Source of the DNA: Archangium sp. | GTDB taxonomy: Bacteria > Myxococcota > Myxococcia > Myxococcales > Myxococcaceae | Reading direction: 5' to 3' | DNA: 64,000 bases | NCBI GenBank assembly: GCA_030681645.1 | Contig: JAUXRX010000009.1 | Location: forward strand, 62,001-126,000 | Part shown: piece after piece, positions 34,490-41,508 of the stretch | Position numbering within the stretch: the stretch's first letter is position 1 | How the letters are laid out: the number at the start of each line of letters is the position of its first letter | Notes under the pieces: model-generated | What the model saw: the letters and a program-made list of their open reading frames with translations, nothing else | What the model was told of the DNA's origin: nothing | Database searches by the model: none | Made by a program: the position numbers and the translations under genes

Positions 34490-35815
34490 TCACCCCTGCT
34501 GAAGCGAGGCGTCGGCCACGCGGAGCGCATTGGCGGCCAGGGTGAGGCTGGGGTGGCGATCGGTCGCGGCGGGGACTCCCGAGCCGTCTGCGAGGAACAC
34601 GCGGGGGAAGTCGCGCAGCGAGCCGTTGGCTCGGACGTCCCCGGTGCAGGTGCCGGTCTCGTGCCCGCCCGAGCCGTAATCGAGCGCGTCGTAGATCTGG
34701 TACCACTTGCCCTGCTTGCCCACGAGCGACTCGCCGATGCGCTTGCAGTGGGCGTTCATCTCTTTGGCCAGGCCCAGCTCCCACGCGGTGTGCTTACGCT
34801 TCACGAAGCGCGGCTGGGGGCGGCCCAGGCTGTCCTTCGAGGCCGGGTCGAGCACGCACTGCCGCGGGAGATGCGGGTCGGTCTCGCCCATGGCGAACAC
34901 CACGTAGAACGAGTGCTGCTTCGCCGTCTCAGGGGTGAAGCCGAGCGCCTTCACGTCATCGGGGTCGAGGTGCTCGAGCGGCGTGGGCCCCCGCACCTCG
35001 GTGGTGAAGCGGTACTTCGCGCCGGGTGAGGGCGCCACCACCGCCGAGGGATCCGCCCCGTCGCGCGGATGACCGGCGTCGGGCCGGCGCTCGGTGATGC
35101 CGATGACGCCGGAGATGAGGTGATCGGCGTAGGCGATGCGGGTGCGCTGACCGGTGCCGCGGCTGGCCGCGACGATGCGCGCGGTCTCGATGGGCGAGGC
35201 CGCGAGGATCAGCTGATGGGTCTCGAGCGTCTGGCCGCCCTCGAGGTGCACGCGCACGCCTTCGGCGTGCTCTTCGAACGACAGCACCGTCGCTTCGCGC
35301 ACGTGGCGCGGGCGCAGGTCGAGCGCGGTCATCATTCTGCGGGTGCCGGGCTTCACCGCTTCGTGCTTCACCAGCGTGTCGAGGCCGAGCTTCGCGAGGT
35401 GGCGATGGAGCACGCCGCGCTTGCCCTTCTTCACCGCGAGCCGGCGCTCGGCCAGCTCGAGCCACGGGCGCAGGTGCTCCATTTCCGTGGGCCACCCGGC
35501 GTCTTGCGCGCGGCGGGCGAGGAAGTAGTCGTCGGTGGGGCGCATCATCCACCCGCCCCACAGCAGCGTGCGGCCACCCAGCGCGCGGACGCGGTGCCAG
35601 TCGTAGCCGCGCGGCCCGAGGAAGGACCACCTCTGCGGGTCGACCTTCGTGAGCGTGCGGGTGCTGCGCTGAAAGCCCGCCACGTCGGTGGGCAGCGGGC
35701 GCTTCTTCGTGGGACCCGCCTCGAGCAGCAGCACCGAGCGGCCGGCTTTGGCCAGATGTTGTGCTGCCAGGGTTCCGCACAGACCGCCGCCGACGACGAT
35801 GGACTCGAAGCGCAT
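34490..35815 (-). CDS. GMC-family FAD oxidoreductase (short form)
   Basis: A 441-residue flavoprotein. The dinucleotide motif is SIVVGGGLCGTLAAQHLAKA with LLLEAG after it. An FAD-contacting segment is VRALGGRTLLWGGWMMRP, and the C-terminal GGHETGTCTGD and HPSLTLAANALRVA are GMC/gluconate-dehydrogenase-like landmarks. It is shorter than most GMC enzymes (500-600). The substrate is unknown: an alcohol, sugar or, given the upstream mini-gene, a modified peptide are options. It is preceded on the same strand by a 12-bp-stem hairpin and a candidate 12-14-residue peptide gene, all within 120 bp. Confidence 0.88.
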   Translation of the reverse strand: MRFESIVVGGGLCGTLAAQHLAKAGRSVLLLEAGPTKKRPLPTDVAGFQRSTRTLTKVDPQRWSFLGPRGYDWHRVRALGGRTLLWGGWMMRPTDDYFLARRAQDAGWPTEMEHLRPWLELAERRLAVKKGKRGVLHRHLAKLGLDTLVKHEAVKPGTRRMMTALDLRPRHVREATVLSFEEHAEGVRVHLEGGQTLETHQLILAASPIETARIVAASRGTGQRTRIAYADHLISGVIGITERRPDAGHPRDGADPSAVVAPSPGAKYRFTTEVRGPTPLEHLDPDDVKALGFTPETAKQHSFYVVFAMGETDPHLPRQCVLDPASKDSLGRPQPRFVKRKHTAWELGLAKEMNAHCKRIGESLVGKQGKWYQIYDALDYGSGGHETGTCTGDVRANGSLRDFPRVFLADGSGVPAATDRHPSLTLAANALRVADASLQQG

Positions 35816-35849
35816 GGTGATTCCTGAAAGAGGTGTCGCGGGGAAGAGA

Positions 35850-35876
35850 CGGCGGCTGGGTGCAACCCAGCCGCCG
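35850..35876 (-). terminator. 12-bp-stem hairpin between mini-peptide and GMC gene
   Basis: CGGCGGCTGGGT (35850-35861), loop GCA, then ACCCAGCCGCCG (35865-35876): a perfect GC-rich stem. In the leftward transcript it lies 14 nt after the peptide stop and about 35 nt before the GMC start. The following U-run is weak (TCTCTTCC), so it may be a partial terminator or processing/stabilising hairpin that gives the peptide more mRNA than the enzyme. Confidence 0.7.
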
Positions 35877-35890
35877 AGAACGTCGGAACG

Positions 35891-35935
35891 TCAGATGCCG
35901 CAGTGGCGAATCTTGAGCTTCTTCTTCATGTGCAC
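35891..35935 (-). CDS. candidate 12-14-residue peptide gene
   Basis: A strong ribosome-binding site (GGGGAGGTGA on the minus strand, about 35938-35947) precedes GTGCACATG and the short frame MHMKKKLKIRHCGI, then TGA at 35891-35893. Starting at the GTG (35935) gives 14 residues; at the ATG (35929), 12. The peptide has a Lys/Arg-rich head and a C-terminal His-Cys-Gly-Ile. Its spacing to the GMC gene, with a hairpin between, mimics precursor-peptide operons. It could equally be a leader peptide controlling the GMC gene. Translation is unproven; the evidence is the ribosome-binding site and position only. Confidence 0.42.
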   Translation of the reverse strand: MHMKKKLKIRHCGI

Positions 35936-36004
35936 GGTCACCTCCCCTGCCCGGAAGCGCCGCTGGGCAAGTGGGTAGGCCCGTGTGGTGGAGGGCGTGA
36001 CAAG

Positions 36005-36080
36005 AAAAGGGGACAGGCTACTTATTGCGCCGTCTCGCGGAGCTCCGCGAGACGGCGCAATAAGTAGCCTGTCCCCTTTT
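36005..36080. mobile_element. perfect 76-bp palindrome, family C copy 1
   Basis: Two 38-nt arms, exact reverse complements with no loop. Outer ends are AAAAGGGGACAGGCTACTTA and its complement; the inner part is TTGCGCCGTCTCGCGGAG. The outer 19 nt GGGGACAGGCTACTTATTG recur at 62222-62240. No transposase is present, so it looks like a non-autonomous MITE/REP-type element. It stops 2 nt before the stop codon of the membrane-protein gene. Confidence 0.8.
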
Positions 36081-36082
36081 TC

Positions 36083-36631
36083 TCAGCGCGCGATGAGGCG
36101 GCGCACGGCCCACGGCAGCGCGCCCGCGGCGTAACCGGCACCGAGGCCGATGACGCCGGAGTACCCGATGCACGCGCAGCCCATCGCACCCGTCAGCAAC
36201 GAGACCGCAGACGCGCCCGCCCAGAAGCGCCAGTCGAGCCCGCGCTTCGTGGCGAACCACGAGACCGCGAGCCCGGCCACCACGCCGCCGGTGATGCAGG
36301 CTGGCAGGCACCACGTCGAGCAATGCCCGCCCGCGCACGCGTGCCCCTGGTTGGCCACCAGCGCGAAGGTGAGCGGAATGATGCCCGCGAGCAGCCCGGG
36401 CAATACCGCCCGGTGCATCGTCTGGCCGCGCCAGAGCAGGAACGCGCCGCTCAAGAAGAGCAGCGAGCCGAAGATGAACGCCGAGCTCGGGCGGCGACCG
36501 AGCGCTGCCGCGGCCACCATCAGCAGCAGCGCAGGCGCGAACCCCAGCAGGCTGCGACCGGCGCGCACCAGCTCGTAGCGGACGCGGGCGCGGCGCTCGA
36601 GCAGGTCGAGGTCGATGTCAGTCGAGTCCAT
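36083..36631 (-). CDS. Cys-rich membrane protein, candidate anti-sigma factor
   Basis: A 182-residue protein. A charged N-terminal segment (DIDLDLLERRARVRYELVRAGR) precedes six hydrophobic spans. The loops and spans hold paired Cys residues (HACAGGHCSTWCLPAC; MGCACIGYSG). Its start overlaps the end of the ECF sigma gene by 14 nt, with an AGGAGG site inside that gene. This arrangement and topology recall NrsF/DUF1109 anti-sigma factors, whose Cys residues sense metals or oxidants. The homology is not certain; the role is inferred from coupling. Confidence 0.72.
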   Translation of the reverse strand: MDSTDIDLDLLERRARVRYELVRAGRSLLGFAPALLLMVAAAALGRRPSSAFIFGSLLFLSGAFLLWRGQTMHRAVLPGLLAGIIPLTFALVANQGHACAGGHCSTWCLPACITGGVVAGLAVSWFATKRGLDWRFWAGASAVSLLTGAMGCACIGYSGVIGLGAGYAAGALPWAVRRLIAR

Positions 36632-37142
36632 AGAGCCTCCTGAAGGTATCGCGCAGCCGGGTCAGGGCGCGCTCCCGGCGTTTGCGCAGCGTCGCGCCCC
36701 CGGCCGAAGCGGCGGTGTCCCAATAGGTGGCGGTGAGGGTCTCCTGGTCGGCGCTCGAGAGCTCGCCCATGGCGTGCATCGCCGCGCTCACCAGCAGCTT
36801 CTGCTCGAGCTCGTCGGCCGTGGCGCCGCCGTCGCTGAGCTGCGGCTCTTCGGCGCTCTCCTTGAGGCGCTGCTGGCGCTTCATCATCGTGCGGCATTCC
36901 CACGCGGCGATGCCCAGCGCCCAGGGCAGGGCGGGCCGCTTCTTGTCGTACTCACCTGCCCGTTCGAGGATCTTCATCATCGCCGCCTGGGCCGCGTCTG
37001 CGGCGTCGGCCTCCGCGTGCACCATGCGTTGACACACCCTCAGTGCGGGCGTCCAAAGCGCCCGGAACAACGGGGAGAACGCGGCTCGATCGCCGTCGGC
37101 CAGCTTTCCCATCAGCACGTCGACCTCCGATGGTTCCGCCAT
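36618..37142 (-). CDS. ECF RNA polymerase sigma factor
   Basis: A 174-residue sigma-70 family protein with region 2 (FSPLFRALWTPALRVCQRMV...DAADAAQAAMMKILERAGEYD) and region 4 (AMGELSSADQETLTATYWDT...LRKRRERALTRLRDTFRRL). The lengths fit ECF factors. It starts 1 nt after the methyltransferase stop and overlaps the downstream membrane gene. It probably responds to an envelope or metal signal released by that partner. Confidence 0.87.
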   Translation of the reverse strand: MAEPSEVDVLMGKLADGDRAAFSPLFRALWTPALRVCQRMVHAEADAADAAQAAMMKILERAGEYDKKRPALPWALGIAAWECRTMMKRQQRLKESAEEPQLSDGGATADELEQKLLVSAAMHAMGELSSADQETLTATYWDTAASAGGATLRKRRERALTRLRDTFRRLYGLD

Positions 37143-37143
37143 T

Positions 37144-38028
37144 TCACTGACCCTGTAGGCGCGGGGAGGGCAAGGCGTGACTCCCGAGCAGCGGGGGACC
37201 CTTTCTGACGATCAACTGCAGCTCCCGCCGCAGGTGAGTCGCTTTCGCCAGGCCCGTCCACACCTTGAGGGCGCCGAAGCGCAGCCATTCGTACGGGGCC
37301 GCGGCCCCCTTCGCCAGGCGGCGGCGCAGCATCGCCTTGTCCACCGAGACCACCTCGAGCCCGGCGTCGCGCGCCCCCCGGCTGAGGGTGGGCACGTCGT
37401 AGTAGACGTGGTGTTGCCAGCCGAGCCGCTCGGGGTGGAAGTAGTTGCCGCGGCGCCGGTAGCCCACGTCGGGCACGACGATGAGCGCGACGCCGCCGGG
37501 CCGGAGCACGCGGGCGATCTCTGCCAGCCCCTGCTTCGGGGTGCGCACGTGCTCGAGCGTGTGCTTGGCGGTGACGAGGTCGAAGCTCGCGTCGCGGAAG
37601 GGGAGCTCGGTGAGCGAGGCCGCGGCGGTGGAGAAGCCGCGCTGCCTGCCCAGCCCCGCGGCGTACGCGGCGTAGTCGATGCCGGTGGGCGACAGGCCCA
37701 GCGAGGCGGCGGCGGCGAGCACGTAGCCGGCGCTGCAGCCGACATCGAGCGAGGTCTTCGCGTGCGGCGCGAACTCGAGGCACATCAGGAGTTGGCGGCG
37801 GCACTTGGCCACCCGGTGATCCCAGCGCTTCAGGTACTGCGCCTGGCCATTGAGGAAGTAGCCGGCGTCGTAGCGCTTCGCGAGGCGGGTGGAGAGGGAC
37901 GGATCTTCTTCGGACTTGTAGACGAGGCCGCATGCGGCGCACTTCGAGAAGCGCAGCTCGGGGAACTCGATGAGCGTGGTCCGCTCGGTCGACGCGCAGA
38001 TGGGACAGGCGGAGAAGAACGGGCTCAT
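37144..38028 (-). CDS. class I SAM-dependent methyltransferase with N-terminal zinc ribbon
   Basis: A 294-residue protein. The N-terminal CPICAST...CAACGLVYKS ribbon is followed by a Rossmann methyltransferase: motif I SLDVGCSAGYVLAAAASLG, then FDLVTAKHTLEHVRTPKQGL and VLRPGGVALIVVPD. The His-rich HHVYYD segment and the zinc ribbon resemble C-methyltransferases of deoxysugar or surface-glycan pathways. The ATG at 38028 is preceded by family A repeat sequence. It is tightly followed by the ECF sigma gene (1 nt). Confidence 0.87.
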   Translation of the reverse strand: MSPFFSACPICASTERTTLIEFPELRFSKCAACGLVYKSEEDPSLSTRLAKRYDAGYFLNGQAQYLKRWDHRVAKCRRQLLMCLEFAPHAKTSLDVGCSAGYVLAAAASLGLSPTGIDYAAYAAGLGRQRGFSTAAASLTELPFRDASFDLVTAKHTLEHVRTPKQGLAEIARVLRPGGVALIVVPDVGYRRRGNYFHPERLGWQHHVYYDVPTLSRGARDAGLEVVSVDKAMLRRRLAKGAAAPYEWLRFGALKVWTGLAKATHLRRELQLIVRKGPPLLGSHALPSPRLQGQ

Positions 38029-38031
38029 GTT

Positions 38032-38152
38032 CTCCCTCTCCCTGCGAAGCGGGGAACGGCGAACTCGCGCCTCGAGGGAAAGGAGGGCGGGATGAACAGT
38101 GCGCCCCTCACCCGGCCTGCGGCCGACCTCTCCCCGCTGCGCAGGGAGAGGA
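38032..38152. repeat. family A repeats, copies 4 and 5
   Basis: A partial inverted copy (CTCCCTCTCCCTGCGAAGCG, 38032-38051) is followed 52 nt later by a fuller copy (38104-38152) interrupted by CGGCCTGCGGCCG, itself a small palindrome. Together they fill the 133-bp gap between the aminotransferase and methyltransferase genes. Confidence 0.75.
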
Positions 38153-38161
38153 GATACGGGC

Positions 38162-39370
38162 TCACGGCGCGGCGAGCGCGTCGACGAGCCGCGGCACATC
38201 GGCCTCGGCCGCGCTGCACAGCGCCACCCGAAGCGCGCCCTTCTGCGGCACGACGTACACGCCCTTCTCCTGCATCTTCTTCGCCTGGGCCTCGGCCTCG
38301 GGATGAAACACCGTCACGAAGAAGCCTCCCTCGTAGCGCGGGTACTTGAGGCCCTTCGGCAGCGCGGCGGCGTTGAACGCCTTCACCCGGTTCTGCAGCA
38401 GGCGCTTGAACACCTCGCGCTCGGCGTCACACGCGGCCTTGAGCGTGGGATCCGTCAGCAGCCTGGTCACCCCGACCATGCCGCCGCGCACGCAGTTGCT
38501 CCACGTGCCCCGGCACGCGTAGGCGAGCGCCGCCTGGGTGGCGTTGCGGTCCTTCTCCTCGGGCTCGCAGGCGATGAGCGCGCCCACGCGCAGGCCGTAG
38601 TGGGTGAAGGTCTTGCTGCCACTCCACGCGAAGAGCAGGCCCGTCTTTCCCAGCAGCGGGGCGAGCTCGGCGAGGAAGGCGCGGTGATCACCTTCACCGG
38701 CATAGAGCCAGTACGCCATGTCGACGAGCAGGGTCACCGGCCGAGCAGCGTGCTTGAGCAGCACCTCGACCACCGAGCGCCACTCGGCGCGCGTCATCGA
38801 ATAGCCCGTGGGGTTGTTGCAGGGGTCGTTCAAGAAGAGCAGCGCGCGGCCCTGGCTCTCGAGGTGCTCGCCCAGCTTCGCGTCGAGCGCGGCCACGTCG
38901 AGCGCGCCGCTCTCGGTGAACATGCGGAAGGTGTCGACCTTGCGCTCGTGCTCCTCGGCGAGCGTCTGGTACGGGCCCCAGTAGAAGTTGGGGGTGAGCA
39001 GCGCCTGGCCCGACTGCAGGTAGTTCATCAGCGCGTGGCGCAGCGCGCCCGTACCTCCGGGCGTGGCCACGGCGGTCGCCGCGCTCTTCAACGCCGGCTG
39101 GCTCGAGAGCGTGTCGTCGATCACCGCCTGCACGAAGCCGGGCGTTCCGGGAATCGGCGCGTACGCCGCCCACTCGGTCGCGGGCACCTCGCGCAGCACC
39201 TTCGTCACGGTGCTCAACACCGAGAGCGTTCCGTCGTCGTTCATCAACGAGCCGATGGTCGCGTTGACGATGGACTCGCCGGCCTGCTTGCGGCGGGTCG
39301 CCTCGGCGTTGAGGCTGAAGATGACGTCTTTGTCGGGGCGCTGCTGCCGGGCGGGGATGAGGTGAAGCAT
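38162..39370 (-). CDS. class I/II PLP aminotransferase (aspartate/aromatic type)
   Basis: A 402-residue fold-type I aminotransferase. Landmarks: ATPGGTGALRHALMNYL (cofactor phosphate contact), FLNDPCNNPTGYSM (Asn), LLVDMAYWLYAGEG (Asp/Tyr) and FAWSGSKTFTHYGLRVGALI (Schiff-base Lys). It transfers amino groups between an amino acid and 2-oxoglutarate. The WSGSK-type site and size fit aspartate/aromatic transaminases. It could supply aromatic 2-oxoacids to IorAB, but that is speculation. I chose ATG 39370 over an upstream in-frame codon at 39391. Confidence 0.85.
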   Translation of the reverse strand: MLHLIPARQQRPDKDVIFSLNAEATRRKQAGESIVNATIGSLMNDDGTLSVLSTVTKVLREVPATEWAAYAPIPGTPGFVQAVIDDTLSSQPALKSAATAVATPGGTGALRHALMNYLQSGQALLTPNFYWGPYQTLAEEHERKVDTFRMFTESGALDVAALDAKLGEHLESQGRALLFLNDPCNNPTGYSMTRAEWRSVVEVLLKHAARPVTLLVDMAYWLYAGEGDHRAFLAELAPLLGKTGLLFAWSGSKTFTHYGLRVGALIACEPEEKDRNATQAALAYACRGTWSNCVRGGMVGVTRLLTDPTLKAACDAEREVFKRLLQNRVKAFNAAALPKGLKYPRYEGGFFVTVFHPEAEAQAKKMQEKGVYVVPQKGALRVALCSAAEADVPRLVDALAAP

Positions 39371-39380
39371 TGCCTGCGGC

Positions 39381-39460
39381 TTGTGCCCCAAGTCCTGAGG
39401 GCTTGCCAGCGGCGGATGAGCGCTCTCTCAGGCCCTGAGAATTTCAGGGGCGGGGCACAA
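39381..39460. promoter_or_regulatory. nested inverted repeats between divergent genes
   Basis: Outer pair TTGTGCCCC (39381-39389) and GGGGCACAA (39452-39460). Inner pair CTGAGGGC (39395-39402) and GCCCTGAG (39432-39439). It lies in the 182-bp gap between the leftward aminotransferase and rightward protease genes. It may be an operator or fold in the 5' leader; there is no further evidence. Confidence 0.45.
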
Positions 39461-39552
39461 CGCCCTCTGACTTTTCTTTGAATGGCCCAGCGACTACGGA
39501 GCACTCCGGCCGGTCGGGGATGAGTAGCGCCCCTTCTCGAATGGAGTCGTCA

Positions 39553-41424
39553 ATGACGTGGGCTCGTGTGGCTGCAGTGGCGCTGGTGGTGTTCTCGGCC
39601 TGTCAGGAGGACCGCGGCAACACCGAGGTCCGCGCGGGCGGTTCGCTCGCCCAGGAGATCCAGGGCGGCACCTTCGACGGCACCTCGAGCAACGTGGTGG
39701 CGATTCTCGCGATGAGCGGACAGGGCGTGGGCATCTGCTCGGGCTCGCTGATCGCCCCCAACCTGGTGCTCACCGCGCACCACTGCGTGGCGCCCACCAA
39801 CACCACCATGTGCGGCGGCAACGGCTTCGGCACCACCTTCGCGGCCGCGAACTTCCGCATCACCACCAGCGGCACGGCGGCCGAGACCACGCTCAACGCG
39901 GGGCAGTGGCCCAACGTGAACAACAGCACCTGGTTCGGCGCGTCGGTGATCTCCCTGCCCACCACGCCGCTCAACGACATCTGCGGCGGTGACATGGCGC
40001 TGATCCGCCTGTCGGCGAACATCCCCAACATCTGCCCGCTGATCCCCCGGGTCGACTCGGCCGTCACCTTCAACGAGGCGTACACGGCGGTGGGCTTCGG
40101 CATCACCTCGCCCAATGGCCAGACGAGCGGCACGCGCTACACGGTGAGCGGGCTCAACGTGCTGTGCGAGAGCAACTGCGGCCCGGGCACCAACGGCACC
40201 ATGGAGTGGGTCGGCGGGAGCACCGCGCCGCGCGGCGTGTGTGAAGGCGACTCGGGCGGACCCGCGCTCGACTCGCAGCGGCGGGTGCTCGGCACGGTGT
40301 CGCGCGGTGACGCGAGCTCGTGCAACCAGGCGCTCTACGAATCGGTGTTCGCCCAGGCCGCCTGGATCAAGAGCGTGGCCGCACAGGCGGCGAGTGCGGG
40401 TGGTTACGCAGCGGCGCCCTGGGTGACGGGCGGCAGCACCTCGGTCAACACCTGCACGGGCGTGGACGGCGGCACTGGCGGTGGCGCTGGCGGCGGGGCG
40501 GGCGGTGGCGCAGGTGGCGGTGCCGGCGGCGGCGCAGGTGGAGGCGGCGGCACGGGCACCTGCAGCGCGGGCACGGTGTGCGTCGACGCCACGGGCGTGG
40601 GCAACTTCGCGTGTCTCTCGAGCACGGGCGGCATTCCCGCGGGTGCACCGGCGTGCAGCCAGACGGTCGGCTGCGCCCTGGGCTTCAGCTGCTACGGCAC
40701 GAGCGCCACCACGGGCGTGTGCCTGCAGGACTGCGCGGGCACTCCCACGGGCGGTGGCGGCGGGACGACGGGCGGAGGTGGCGGCACCACGGGCGGCGGC
40801 GCGGGTGGTGGCGGCGGCAGCAGCGGCGGCGCGTGCACCAACGCGGCGACCACCTGCGTGGACGCGTCGGGCCAGGGCAACTACGCGTGCGTCGACGTCA
40901 ACTCGAGCACCGGCATTCCGCCGGGGGCGCCGACCTGCAGCCAGACCGTGGCGTGTCCGGCGAACTACGGCTGCTGGGGAACGACGAACGGCAACTTCTG
41001 TCTGCAGAACTGCACGCCGGGCCCGACGGGTGGTGGCGCGGGCGGCGGCGGTGGACCTGCCGGCGGTGGCGCGGGCGGTGGCGTGCCCGCAGGCGGTGGC
41101 GCAGGCGGCGGCGTCCCCGCCGGTGGGGGCGCGGGCGGTGGGGTCCCCGTGGGTGGTGGGGCAGGTGGCGGAGTGCCCGTGGGTGGTGGCGCAGGTGGCG
41201 GCTCGCCGGTCGGTGGCGGAGCGGGCGGTGGAAGCGCGGATGGTGGAACAGGAGGCGCCGGCGGCAGCGGAGGTAGCGGAGGGAGCGGTGGAGCGGGAGG
41301 CTTCAACTTCCCCGGCTTGCCTGAGCAGCCCAAGCCCACGGGCTGCGGCTGCGCGGCGTTCGACGGCGCCTCACTGTGGCTGGTGCTCTCGGGGCTCACG
41401 CTCCTGCGCCGCCGTCGCAGCTGA
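39553..41424 (+). CDS. trypsin-like serine protease with Gly-rich repeats and MYXO-CTERM anchor
   Basis: A 623-residue secreted protease. Signal MTWARVAAVALVVFSAC is followed by an S1 domain at about 45-280: CSGSLIAPNLVLTAHHC (His), GGDMALIRLS (Asp) and VCEGDSGGPALDS (Ser). Two Cys modules (SAGTVCVDATGVGNFAC; ATTCVDASGQGNYAC) alternate with Gly-rich GGGAGGG tracts. The end, PTGCGCAAFDGASLWLVLSG followed by LTLLRRRRS, is a MYXO-CTERM-like sorting signal, implying surface anchoring. ATG 39553 has GGAG 6 nt upstream. A role in predation or matrix turnover is plausible but unproven. Confidence 0.9.
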   Translation: MTWARVAAVALVVFSACQEDRGNTEVRAGGSLAQEIQGGTFDGTSSNVVAILAMSGQGVGICSGSLIAPNLVLTAHHCVAPTNTTMCGGNGFGTTFAAANFRITTSGTAAETTLNAGQWPNVNNSTWFGASVISLPTTPLNDICGGDMALIRLSANIPNICPLIPRVDSAVTFNEAYTAVGFGITSPNGQTSGTRYTVSGLNVLCESNCGPGTNGTMEWVGGSTAPRGVCEGDSGGPALDSQRRVLGTVSRGDASSCNQALYESVFAQAAWIKSVAAQAASAGGYAAAPWVTGGSTSVNTCTGVDGGTGGGAGGGAGGGAGGGAGGGAGGGGGTGTCSAGTVCVDATGVGNFACLSSTGGIPAGAPACSQTVGCALGFSCYGTSATTGVCLQDCAGTPTGGGGGTTGGGGGTTGGGAGGGGGSSGGACTNAATTCVDASGQGNYACVDVNSSTGIPPGAPTCSQTVACPANYGCWGTTNGNFCLQNCTPGPTGGGAGGGGGPAGGGAGGGVPAGGGAGGGVPAGGGAGGGVPVGGGAGGGVPVGGGAGGGSPVGGGAGGGSADGGTGGAGGSGGSGGSGGAGGFNFPGLPEQPKPTGCGCAAFDGASLWLVLSGLTLLRRRRS

Positions 41425-41439
41425 TCCGTTGAAGCAGGC

Positions 41440-41503
41440 GCCTCGACTCCGCTCGGCGTGAACGGAGCTGGTCCCATCCGTTCAGCCCGAGCGAAGTCGA
41501 GGG
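41440..41503. repeat. family B repeat, divergent pair
   Basis: GCCTCGACTCCGCTCGGCGT (41440-41459, continuing GAACGGA) and its imperfect inverse TCCGTTCAGCCCGAGCGAAG (41477-41496, continuing TCGAGGG). They lie between the convergent protease and HDOD genes and can form a long hairpin. The HDOD gene's last codons (encoding APRLRSA) overlap a further degenerate copy. Confidence 0.75.
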
Positions 41504-41508
41504 ACCCC

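Noticed and set aside
34336-34530. 64-codon minus-strand ORF upstream of the YHS gene
   Set aside because: Arg-rich, overlaps the GMC 3' end in another frame, no ribosome-binding site or motif.
38032-38152. Family A repeats as true rho-independent terminators
   Set aside because: They form hairpins but lack a following U-run and also occur inside genes, so they are better treated as repeats that may only incidentally stop transcription.
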